Shown piece by piece: positions 26,133 to 33,697 of a stretch of DNA of 64,000 nucleotides. The notes under the pieces are model-generated. The model did no database searches, was not told the DNA's origin, and worked only from the letters and a program-made list of their open reading frames with translations. Origin of the DNA: Photobacterium phosphoreum (GTDB lineage Bacteria > Pseudomonadota > Gammaproteobacteria > Enterobacterales > Vibrionaceae); assembly GCF_002954725.1 (NCBI RefSeq), contig NZ_MSCQ01000002.1:62001-126000 (forward strand), read 5' to 3'. Each line of letters opens with the position of its first letter. Within the stretch, counting starts at the first letter, position 1. The translations under genes and the position numbers were made by a program.

Positions 26133-27476
26133 ATGCAATTAACAGCAAAAGCCTCACGTGATCGCGCTTTACTTATTTCGGTTCAAACACCGCAGTTTAA
26201 AGGTGATGAAGCCAAAGCATCATTGGCTGAATTAGCCCGTCTTGTTACCACGCTTGGTTTTAAAGTCGTTGGTACCCAATCACAAAAGCTAAGTTCAAAC
26301 CAACGAATGAATGTACTTGGTTCTGGTAAAATGGCTGAAATAGCTCACCTCACTGGTAATCAAGGTGTTGTGGATGATTTCGACGATGACGATGATATTG
26401 TTGATGAGATGCTTTTTGGCGAATTACCGTCTGAAGACTTACCTTTTGGTAGTGCTGATGTAGTGGTATTTGATTGTGATTTAAGCCCCTCACAATTGCG
26501 TAATGTTGAAAATCAATTAGGTGTCGAGGTCTTTGATCGCACTGGTATTATTATTGAAATTTTTAGTCGTCATGCTCGTACTCGAACCGCACGATTACAA
26601 GTTGAAATTGCACGTCTTAATTATCTAGCTCCGCGTTTACGTGAATCTACTATTGGTAATAAAGAACGTCAAATGGGTAAAGGTGCGGGTGAAACTACAC
26701 TTGAGCTCGATCGCCGTAAAGTCCGCGATCAATTGGCAGAGTTACGACGTGAACTTGCCAGTGTTCAAGATGAACTTAAAGGCCGGCGTACTCAACGTTC
26801 AGAATTGTTCTGTGTTGCATTAGTGGGTTATACCAATGCGGGCAAGTCATCAATGATGCGAGCCTTAACGGGTAGTGAAGTATTAGTTGAAAATAAATTG
26901 TTTGCGACGCTTGATACCACTGTTCGTGCCTTGCAGCCAATTACTCAGCCTCGTATTTTAGTTTCAGACACGGTGGGTTTTATAAAGAAACTACCGCACG
27001 ATTTAGTGGCGTCATTCCATTCAACATTAGCAGAAGCACATGATGCTTCTTTATTGCTATATGTGGTTGATGCATCTGATGCTTCTTTCCGTTCGCAGCT
27101 TGATGTTGTACATGACGTGCTACATGAAGTCGGTGTCGATGATATTGCCAAGCGATTAGTGTTGAATAAATCGGATCAACTGAGCGATGAAGAACAACGA
27201 GCGCTGATGATTGAGTTTCCTGATGCGATCATGACATCAACCCGTAATCCGGCTGATATCACTAAATTACATCAATATATCTTGAGCATTGCTGAACACG
27301 AAATGGTTGAAGATGAAATCATCGTGCCATATACCGCTAATGGTATTATCGGTGAAATTCGTTCAAACATGAGTGTAACTAAAGAAGAATATGAATATGA
27401 GCATATTACTTTCACTGTTCGCTCTAACCCAATCAACTTAGCCCGTCTGAAAAAGCAAATGCAGAATAAAGACTAA
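26133..27476 (+). CDS. hflX: HflX-family ribosome-associated GTPase
   Basis: HflX proteins bind ribosomes and split stalled or heat-stressed 70S particles. The glycine-rich linker is RESTIGNKERQMGKGAGETT near residue 170. G1 is GYTNAGKSS near 232, G3 is DTVGFIKKLP near 278 and G4 is NKSDQ near 345. The N-terminal domain contains an unusual acidic insertion (DDFDDDDDIVDE near 86-97). Genomic context is not the usual hfq-hflX-hflK-hflC cluster, so this may be a second copy. Length is 447. Confidence 0.85.
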   Translation: MQLTAKASRDRALLISVQTPQFKGDEAKASLAELARLVTTLGFKVVGTQSQKLSSNQRMNVLGSGKMAEIAHLTGNQGVVDDFDDDDDIVDEMLFGELPSEDLPFGSADVVVFDCDLSPSQLRNVENQLGVEVFDRTGIIIEIFSRHARTRTARLQVEIARLNYLAPRLRESTIGNKERQMGKGAGETTLELDRRKVRDQLAELRRELASVQDELKGRRTQRSELFCVALVGYTNAGKSSMMRALTGSEVLVENKLFATLDTTVRALQPITQPRILVSDTVGFIKKLPHDLVASFHSTLAEAHDASLLLYVVDASDASFRSQLDVVHDVLHEVGVDDIAKRLVLNKSDQLSDEEQRALMIEFPDAIMTSTRNPADITKLHQYILSIAEHEMVEDEIIVPYTANGIIGEIRSNMSVTKEEYEYEHITFTVRSNPINLARLKKQMQNKD

Positions 27477-27542
27477 TTGATAAATGCTGCCCCTATAAGA
27501 CAAATAATTGTGATAATGGGAGGCGGTGTATTATAAACAGAA

Positions 27543-27592
27543 TGTGGGTTATTTGCTCTTACACTAAGCAGTAAACAACCCACAATTTAAAC
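27543..27592. terminator. Probable terminator between converging genes
   Basis: TGTGGGTT (27543-27550) pairs with AACCCACA (27577-27584), with a partly paired interior. It is followed by ATTTAAA on the + strand. Confidence 0.5.
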
Positions 27593-27594
27593 CG

Positions 27595-28584
27595 TCATGC
27601 TAACAGTGGATTGATTTTCTGCTGTTGAATAATCCCACATTGTGCTAAGAGCTTTTTCTCATTGGCTGTTAAGCGATGGCGGAAGAACAGCAACGTGGTC
27701 AGTATATCGATCACATCATTATATTCTGTTGGATTTAGCTGGCTCAAACTTTGTAATAGCAATGTAGGTGATTCAATATCTGTCAACGTTAATGGTGATT
27801 GTTGATAAATCTCATCATAGAAAAATTCCAAATTAACATCACATTCTTGTTTATAGCTTTGACGAACAGCAATACTACGCAGTAGAGCGGTGCGATAAGT
27901 CATTGATACCGGTTTCTGCTGGTGGCGAGATATTTGATTAAGTACATAAATCCGCGCTGAAATTCGTAACCTTACCTCTCGCAATGCTTTTTGTTGAACC
28001 CATGCATCCCAAAAACCTGTAATTAAGGTTGAAATTAACGGTATATAAACCCGTACGCTACTGCGTGATATTGATTTTTGTAATACCGCTTTAATCAAAA
28101 AATTACTCAAAATATCTTTACCAGAATAAAGAGCCACTTTGATATAACGAAATTTACTCAGTTCTTTATAAGGTTTAATGCCGTGAATGTTCTCAATTGG
28201 CTCTGATAGTTCCATCACTGCGCGAACTAATGATGCGGTCATTTTGCTACAGAAATGATTTTCGGCACTGGCGCGGTTGATCAGTAGCGCGGTAGTGATA
28301 AAGCCGATTTCAAACAACAGCAGCAATTCTAAACCAATAAAGACAATATTGATGCTGAGCAGTTTGATAAGGTTATCCCACGCTAACCAATTTTCACCTA
28401 AGAGCTCAAGATAAATTTCAAACGCGACGATAACAAACGTTGTCATAAAGCCAATTAAAAACGATAAGCCAACGCAAAGTTGACAGAGTCTTTTATCTGA
28501 AATTCGCGTAAATAGTGGTTGTTTACGGCTGAGGTGTTTTTCAACGCGGCGAATGCCCCATTGCTCAATTTTACGTTCAATCAT
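27595..28584 (-). CDS. Hypothetical membrane protein
   Basis: I do not recognise this 329-residue protein. Two strong hydrophobic segments lie near residues 34-57 (LCVGLSFLIGFMTTFVIVAF) and 75-100 (LLSINIVFIGLELLLLFEIG). A long soluble region rich in Leu, Arg and Ser follows, and may be cytoplasmic. No catalytic motif is visible. The ATG at 28584 lacks a clear ribosome binding site, so the start is tentative. It is monocistronic between hflX and the small secreted-protein gene. Confidence 0.65.
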   Translation of the reverse strand: MIERKIEQWGIRRVEKHLSRKQPLFTRISDKRLCQLCVGLSFLIGFMTTFVIVAFEIYLELLGENWLAWDNLIKLLSINIVFIGLELLLLFEIGFITTALLINRASAENHFCSKMTASLVRAVMELSEPIENIHGIKPYKELSKFRYIKVALYSGKDILSNFLIKAVLQKSISRSSVRVYIPLISTLITGFWDAWVQQKALREVRLRISARIYVLNQISRHQQKPVSMTYRTALLRSIAVRQSYKQECDVNLEFFYDEIYQQSPLTLTDIESPTLLLQSLSQLNPTEYNDVIDILTTLLFFRHRLTANEKKLLAQCGIIQQQKINPLLA

Positions 28585-28769
28585 AAGCGGTACAGGTCAG
28601 ATTCATAAATTTAATATAGAGATAACGCAGTATAGAAATTACTGCGTATTTTAAATCGAGTTAACTGAAAGGCGTAGTCAATTTTACTGAATTATTATCA
28701 GGATCAGAGAAAGTGCTTTTTTTGTTAGTGATTGTGCTATTAACCGAATGAGGATGAGCGATTATTAAC

Positions 28770-29222
28770 TCATTTTTGCTGTTGGTGAGTCCCTTTAAAT
28801 CCTAAGAATGACAGCTGTTTTTTGGCTGTGGCGGGTGGTGTATCGCTATTGTTAGTATCATTTTCTTCAGTGACAGGGTGCGCAGACACGGGCAGTAATC
28901 TAAATATAGCAAATCCACCTTCTTTACGTACAAAAGCAATTTGACGATGGAGAAGGTTATCTTTTTTGTTCGTTGCCGCTAAGGTTTTATCTTTCACTAA
29001 TGCAAGTGGGGCAATCATTGCTTGGCAGTGATAGATCTTGTAACTGTAATCGGTAAATAAACGACAAGGCTCATCAAGCGTAAAGGTTTCTCCTTCAAGA
29101 AGATGACGACTGTTTTCTACCGCACGGTTGATGTCCATAACATTGGCAGCAAATGCACAAGAGGCCGTAAAGCTGATGCCTGTAATCACTAACAAGCTGG
29201 TGGTAATGATTTTTTTCAGCAT
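28770..29222 (-). CDS. Secreted hypothetical protein
   Basis: Translation from the ATG at 29222 gives 150 residues starting MLKKIITTSLLVITGISF, a signal peptide with cleavage near AFAA. GTAGGAAC upstream supports this start over one at 29303. The mature part has two Cys (EPCRLFTDY and YHCQAM) and a low-complexity acidic/Thr stretch. No known domain was recognised. It lies downstream of the J-protein gene on the same strand, but a terminator-like hairpin separates them. Confidence 0.65.
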   Translation of the reverse strand: MLKKIITTSLLVITGISFTASCAFAANVMDINRAVENSRHLLEGETFTLDEPCRLFTDYSYKIYHCQAMIAPLALVKDKTLAATNKKDNLLHRQIAFVRKEGGFAIFRLLPVSAHPVTEENDTNNSDTPPATAKKQLSFLGFKGTHQQQK

Positions 29223-29253
29223 GGTTGTTCCTACTTTTAATCTAAGTTGAATG

Positions 29254-29300
29254 TAAAAAAGCCAACACCTCCGAATAATAACATTCGTTGATATTGGCTT
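29254..29300 (-). terminator. Terminator downstream of the J-protein gene
   Basis: On the minus strand an outer AAGCCAA/TTGGCTT stem and an inner CGAAT/ATTCG stem form a hairpin followed by six Ts. It sits between the J-protein stop and the next start. Confidence 0.65.
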
Positions 29301-29330
29301 CATTATAGAATAGCTTTAGTTTAGCGTAGG

Positions 29331-30242
29331 TTAAGCTGCTGCAAATTCATTCAATAATTCTTTTTGGCGTTCGCTAAGGTTGAGTGGTGTTTCAATGACT
29401 AGTTGAACAATTAAATCACCGGTGTTGCCTTTACGATCAGTAACGCCTTTGCCTTTTAGACGGAACTTACGTCCAGTTTGCGTACCTTCTGGTATTTTCA
29501 AACTAATAGCGCCACCTAAAGTATTCACTTCCACTTTACCGCCTAATGCTGCGGTGACAAAATCGGTGGTTGCTTTACAAAGAAGATTATTGCCTTCACG
29601 GGTGTAGCGTGGGTGAGGGAGAATATTCATTTGAATATAAACATCACCTTGAGCGCCACCGTTAACACCTGGATGACCTTTACCCGTTAAGCGAATGCGA
29701 CCGCCATCTTCGATACCGGCAGGGATCTTGATGCTAAGCTTTTTATTGGTTTGGGTGCTACCTTCAAACACTGGTAAATCGATAACACGAGATGCGCCAC
29801 TGATAGCATCTTCTAGATCGACTTCCATGGTGTATTGAAGATCTTCACCTTTTTGAGGGCGGGTTGAATGACGACCACCGAAGCCACCTCGACCACCACG
29901 GGCATTGGAGAACATGTCACCGAAAGCCCCGCCAAACATGTCTTCAAAGTCGTTATAGCCACCTTGTTGACCAAAGCCTTGCTGACCGCCGCGATGACCA
30001 CCACCCATGCCTGGATTTTCAAACGCATTATGACCAAATTGATCGTAAGCAGTGCGTTTTTCTTTATCCATTAGGATCTCATAGGCAGCTTTTACTTCTT
30101 TGAATTTATCGGCTGCGGTTGGATCATCTGGGTTTTTATCAGGGTGGAACTTCATTGCTAGCTTTTTGTAAGCTTTCTTAATTTCTTTCTCAGATGCAGT
30201 TTTGGCGACACCAAGAACTTCATAAAAATCGCGTTTTGACAT
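29331..30242 (-). CDS. DnaJ-class co-chaperone lacking the zinc finger
   Basis: J-proteins stimulate the ATPase of DnaK and deliver substrates. The J domain (residues 1-70) has the essential HPD in KFHPDKNPDD and starts MSKRDFYEVLG as in true DnaJ. A Gly/Phe-rich region (GMGGGHRGGQQGFGQQGG and on) follows. The chain then goes straight into the C-terminal substrate domains (LSIKIPAGIEDGGRIRLTGKG, FVTAALGGKVEVNTLGG). The four CxxCxGxG zinc motifs expected between the G/F region and the C-terminal domains are absent, and only one Cys is present in the whole protein. Length (303) is that of class B CbpA-type proteins. Start at 30242 is supported by AGAGGTG. It lies downstream of dnaK. Confidence 0.9.
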   Translation of the reverse strand: MSKRDFYEVLGVAKTASEKEIKKAYKKLAMKFHPDKNPDDPTAADKFKEVKAAYEILMDKEKRTAYDQFGHNAFENPGMGGGHRGGQQGFGQQGGYNDFEDMFGGAFGDMFSNARGGRGGFGGRHSTRPQKGEDLQYTMEVDLEDAISGASRVIDLPVFEGSTQTNKKLSIKIPAGIEDGGRIRLTGKGHPGVNGGAQGDVYIQMNILPHPRYTREGNNLLCKATTDFVTAALGGKVEVNTLGGAISLKIPEGTQTGRKFRLKGKGVTDRKGNTGDLIVQLVIETPLNLSERQKELLNEFAAA

Positions 30243-30404
30243 TGGTAACACCTCTTATCCCTAGCGGGATAACTATCTGGAACATTCTGAATCATACAAT
30301 TAAAACATATGATAACGAAAAACAGCATCATACTTAAACAGTTAATGATCTAAAAAGGCACAGATAGTTAGCCTAGTGGGATTATCTCTCTATTGTGATC
30401 GTCG

Positions 30405-30435
30405 AAAAGGGCGAGAGATTAAGATCTCTACGCCC
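30405..30435 (-). terminator. Terminator downstream of dnaK
   Basis: On the minus strand GGGCG-T-AGAGAT pairs with ATCTCT-CGCCC around a CTTA loop, with a single bulged base, and TTTT follows. It lies between dnaK and the J-protein gene, so the latter needs its own promoter or read-through. No other feature was seen in the 252-bp gap. Confidence 0.85.
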
Positions 30436-30494
30436 ATTGTTATTGTGAAGTCTTGTTATGTGCTGTTGATTATTTATTCAGCAACAATAACGTC

Positions 30495-32402
30495 TTACTT
30501 CATTTCTTCAAACTCAGCATCTACAACATCATCATCTTTCGCGTTTTTTTGTTGGTTCGCGTCAGATTGTCCTTGAGTATTTGCTTGGGTTTGAGCCTGA
30601 GCATGTTCCATTATTTTTTGTGCTGCTGTCATTAGCGCCTGAGTTTGAGTATCTATCGCTGTTTTGTCATCGCTAGATTTCACCGCTTCAAGGGCTGTAA
30701 TAGCTGCTTCAATGTTCGTTTTTTCTGCTTCAGGGAAGCTATCACCTGCTTCAGTCATCTGCTTACGAGTGCTGTGAATCAATTGGTCGGCTTGGTTACG
30801 AGCAATCACTAACTCTTCAAACTGTTTGTCTGCGTCTTTGTTAGCTTCTGCTTCTTGTACCATCTTCTCAATTTCAGCTTCTGTTAAACCACCTGATGCC
30901 TGAATGGTGATCTTTTGTGCTTTACCTGTTGTTTTGTCTGTGGCTGATACATTTAAAATACCATCCGCATCTAAATCAAATGTCACATCAATTTGTGGCA
31001 TACCACGTGGTGCAGCTTGAATACCTTCAAGGTTAAACTGACCTAATGATTTATTATGTACCGCTTGTTTACGCTCACCTTGAAGGACATGGATCGTTAC
31101 TGCATTTTGATTATCTTCAGCAGTCGAGAACACTTGATTCGCTTTTGTCGGAATTGTGGTGTTCTTATCGATCAAGGTTGTCATCACACCACCCATGGTT
31201 TCAATACCAAATGATAGTGGGGTTACATCAAGTAATAGCACATCTTTCACATCACCGGCTAACACACCCGCTTGAATGGCTGCACCCATAGCAACAGCTT
31301 CATCAGGGTTAACGTCTTTACGTGGTTCTTTGCCAAAGAAATCAGTAACTACTTTTTGTACCATCGGCATACGTGTTTGACCACCCACTAAAATCACATC
31401 AGTAATGTCATTTATAGTTAGGTTAGCGTCTTTTAATGCTGATTTTACAGGGTCTAGTGTACCTTGTACTAGGTCTTCAACCAGTGATTCCAATTTTGCA
31501 CGTGTGATCTTAACATTCAAGTGTTTAGGACCGGTTGCATCGGCTGTGACGTAAGGCAGATTAACATCAGTCTGTTGTGCTGACGATAATTCAATCTTCG
31601 CTTTTTCAGCCGCTTCTTTTACACGTTGCATCGCTAATGGATCATTTTTAAGGTCGATACCTTGGTCTTTCTTGAACTCGCTTACAAGGTAGTTAATCAA
31701 GCGGGTATCAAAGTCTTCACCACCAAGATGGGTATCACCATTGGTTGCTAGCACTTCAAAGGTTTGCTCGCCATCAACGTTATCAATTTCGATGATAGAA
31801 ATATCAAACGTACCACCCCCTAAGTCGTAAACGGCAATGACACTGTCACCGGCTTTTTTATCAAGACCATATGCTAATGCTGCCGCTGTTGGTTCATTGA
31901 TAATACGCTTAACATCCAGACCTGCAATACGACCTGCATCTTTTGTTGCTTGGCGTTGAGCATCGTTAAAGTAAGCGGGAACAGTAATAACTGCACCAGT
32001 GACTTTTTCACCTAAGTATTCTTCTGCCGTTTTTTTCATTTTCTTCAATATTTCAGCAGAAACTTGTGGTGCTGCCATTTTTTGGCCTTTCGCTTCAACC
32101 CATGCGTCGCCATTATCTGCTTTGATAATTTTGTAAGGCATGATGTCAAGATCACGTTGGATTTCGTCATCTTCAAAACGACGACCGATTAAACGCTTAA
32201 TTGCAAACAAGGTATTTTCAGGATTAGTCACAGCCTGTCGTTTTGCAGGTTGGCCAACTAAGGTTTCACCATCGGTGTAGGCAATAATCGATGCCGTGGT
32301 ACGCTCACCTTCCGCATTTTCAATAACACGTGGTGTACCGCCGTCTAAAACAGCAACACAAGAATTCGTTGTACCTAGGTCAATACCGATAATCTTACTC
32401 AT
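30495..32402 (-). CDS. dnaK: Hsp70 chaperone DnaK
   Basis: This ATP-driven chaperone folds and disaggregates proteins with a J-protein and GrpE. The nucleotide domain begins [22 protein letters not shown]. Phosphate and adenosine motifs [14 protein letters not shown] and [14 protein letters not shown] are intact, and the [15 protein letters not shown] linker region leads into the substrate domain. The C-terminus ends [13 protein letters not shown]. Compared with the almost invariant TPLSLGIETMGG, one Leu is Phe. ATG 32402 is preferred over an upstream in-frame start at 32429, with AAAGGAAA upstream. It is followed by a terminator and then the J-protein gene; grpE is not in the window. Confidence 0.96.
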   Translation of the reverse strand: MSKIIGIDLGTTNSCVAVLDGGTPRVIENAEGERTTASIIAYTDGETLVGQPAKRQAVTNPENTLFAIKRLIGRRFEDDEIQRDLDIMPYKIIKADNGDAWVEAKGQKMAAPQVSAEILKKMKKTAEEYLGEKVTGAVITVPAYFNDAQRQATKDAGRIAGLDVKRIINEPTAAALAYGLDKKAGDSVIAVYDLGGGTFDISIIEIDNVDGEQTFEVLATNGDTHLGGEDFDTRLINYLVSEFKKDQGIDLKNDPLAMQRVKEAAEKAKIELSSAQQTDVNLPYVTADATGPKHLNVKITRAKLESLVEDLVQGTLDPVKSALKDANLTINDITDVILVGGQTRMPMVQKVVTDFFGKEPRKDVNPDEAVAMGAAIQAGVLAGDVKDVLLLDVTPLSFGIETMGGVMTTLIDKNTTIPTKANQVFSTAEDNQNAVTIHVLQGERKQAVHNKSLGQFNLEGIQAAPRGMPQIDVTFDLDADGILNVSATDKTTGKAQKITIQASGGLTEAEIEKMVQEAEANKDADKQFEELVIARNQADQLIHSTRKQMTEAGDSFPEAEKTNIEAAITALEAVKSSDDKTAIDTQTQALMTAAQKIMEHAQAQTQANTQGQSDANQQKNAKDDDVVDAEFEEMK

Positions 32403-32570
32403 ATTTATTATTTCCTTTGTGCGTTGCATTGATTAGTTTTTCTTATTCGAACGGCGAGTTATAAGTATGCCATTAAGGTCCATGAAAATCGTTCATGTGA
32501 GCCTTGGGAATAAGATTAATCAATCCAACTAAATTTTTTGAATAACCCATAATAGGGCTGAATATTGATG

Positions 32571-32621
32571 GAGCTATTAGCGTATGGCCAATAATGGCAT
32601 GATTAAAGAGGCTAATAGCTC
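32571..32621. repeat. Perfect inverted repeat between ibpA and dnaK
   Basis: GAGCTATTAGC (32571-32581) and GCTAATAGCTC (32611-32621) form an 11-bp perfect stem enclosing a second small stem (GCCA/TGGC). It follows ibpA but lacks a T tract in either direction. It could be a weak terminator, an mRNA 3'-end stabiliser or an operator for dnaK. Confidence 0.7.
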
Positions 32622-32659
32622 AACGTTATTACGAGAGGAGCACATACAACTGGTGAGGT

Positions 32660-33103
32660 TTACTCGGCAGTTGGCGCTACTGATGCTGATTGACCAATTG
32701 CAATTTTACGTGGTTGCATCGCTTCTGGTACTTCACGGAAAAGGTCAATATGTAACAGACCATTTTCGAGATTAGCACCCACAACGCTTACGTAATCAGC
32801 AAGTTGGAATTTACGTTCAAAGTTACGCTCAGCAATACCCTGGTAAATAAAGTTCTTGTCTTCTTCTGGTGCACGAGTACCAGTAACAACAAGCATATTC
32901 TCGTTTTGAGTAAGATCTAAACGCTCTTCAGAGAAACCAGCAACTGCCATAGTAATACGGTAGTTGTTCTCATCCGTTTGTTCGATATTGTACGGTGGGT
33001 ATCCCGCAGCTTGGGTTTTAGTATTGCTTGCTTCAACAAGGTTAAATAAGCGATCAAAACCAATAGCATGGCGGTATAGGGGAGTGAAATCTACATTACG
33101 CAT
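32660..33103 (-). CDS. ibpA: Small heat-shock protein (IbpA family)
   Basis: This ATP-independent holdase co-aggregates with unfolding proteins and hands them to DnaK and ClpB. The protein (147 residues) begins [20 protein letters not shown] as in IbpA. It has an alpha-crystallin domain (about 35-125) with [20 protein letters not shown] and the C-terminal-domain text [16 protein letters not shown]. The C-terminal anchoring IxI/V appears as RKIAIG. The ATG at 33103 is fixed by GAGGA eight bases upstream; an in-frame ATG at 33118 lies before it. The leader resembles a ROSE thermometer. It heads a same-strand cluster with dnaK and the J-protein. Confidence 0.93.
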   Translation of the reverse strand: MRNVDFTPLYRHAIGFDRLFNLVEASNTKTQAAGYPPYNIEQTDENNYRITMAVAGFSEERLDLTQNENMLVVTGTRAPEEDKNFIYQGIAERNFERKFQLADYVSVVGANLENGLLHIDLFREVPEAMQPRKIAIGQSASVAPTAE

Positions 33104-33108
33104 AAAAA

Positions 33109-33217
33109 CTATCCTCAATAATAAGCAATAGTCTTAGTTGATTGTTAAGTGTGTCGTTATCGACAGGGCGACTTAACAGCTAACTAAGTGAATCAAGTCG
33201 TTATAGAATCTTGATTC
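33109..33217 (-). promoter_or_regulatory. ROSE-like RNA thermometer in the ibpA leader
   Basis: The minus-strand leader can fold into three successive hairpins. Hairpin 1 (33217-33190) has GAATCAAG/CTTGATTC arms. Hairpin 2 (33177-33144) has GTTAAGT/ACTTAAC arms with an inner GTCG-ATAA-CGAC. Hairpin 3 (33131-33109) has arms CTATTGCT and GAGGATAG, which hide the Shine-Dalgarno GAGGA. In hairpin 3 the UUGCU strand pairs with the SD leaving one bulged G, which is the hallmark of ROSE elements upstream of small heat-shock genes. Pairing is by eye; temperature response is inferred. Confidence 0.75.
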
Positions 33218-33299
33218 GAGATATAAGTGCTAATAAGGTATTCCCTAATAAGGCGAATCTTAGTAGCGGTTTGAACTCCATCTGGCAGTTCATGTAATT

Positions 33300-33328
33300 A
33301 ATATATGCTTCCGGTGATTGTTCGTCAA
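33300..33328 (-). promoter_or_regulatory. Candidate sigma-70 promoter of ibpA
   Basis: On the minus strand TTGACG (33328-33323) and TATATT (33305-33300) are separated by exactly 17 bp. Each hexamer matches the consensus at 5 of 6 positions. It would give a leader of about 190 nt containing all three thermometer hairpins. I did not find a convincing sigma-32 motif here. Confidence 0.55.
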
Positions 33329-33697
33329 TGATTTTTGATTAGTTTTTCTAATGTTTTTTGGTGGGAATCACTAACGCACTGATTTTAAAAAAGTATATGC
33401 ACTAAAAAATTGTACTGTGTTTTATTAAGCATAGGTGTGGGTTGATAATCAATCGACATTCCACCGTATTTTAATGCTTCTTTATATCCTTCTTTATTTA
33501 TAGATGAGGGCAAAAAATGCCTTTTCAAGCGTTAGAAGCATAGAAATTGTGATGCAGAGTGCTGCGATGGCATTTCTGTGGGCTTTGTTACAGTAATAAT
33601 AATGCAAGCATGATAAAAGCACTTAATAGCAATGTTATCAACTGGTTAATGATGCTTTCTTTAACTTTGCAATGCAGTAATACGAGTGATTAATGAT
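33329..33697. other. Intergenic region between divergent ibpA and the DUF294 gene
   Basis: This AT-rich stretch holds no ORF I would support. It should contain the promoter of the DUF294-exonuclease pair, but no hexamer pair stands out. Confidence 0.5.

Noticed and set aside
29864..30103. Plus-strand ORF opposite the J-protein G/F region
   Set aside because: It mirrors the Gly-rich codons of the real gene and is compositionally driven.
32403..32659. A sigma-32 promoter for dnaK
   Set aside because: No pair resembling CTTGAAA and CCCCATnT with proper spacing was found. A TATAAC with a poor -35 is present but too weak to list.
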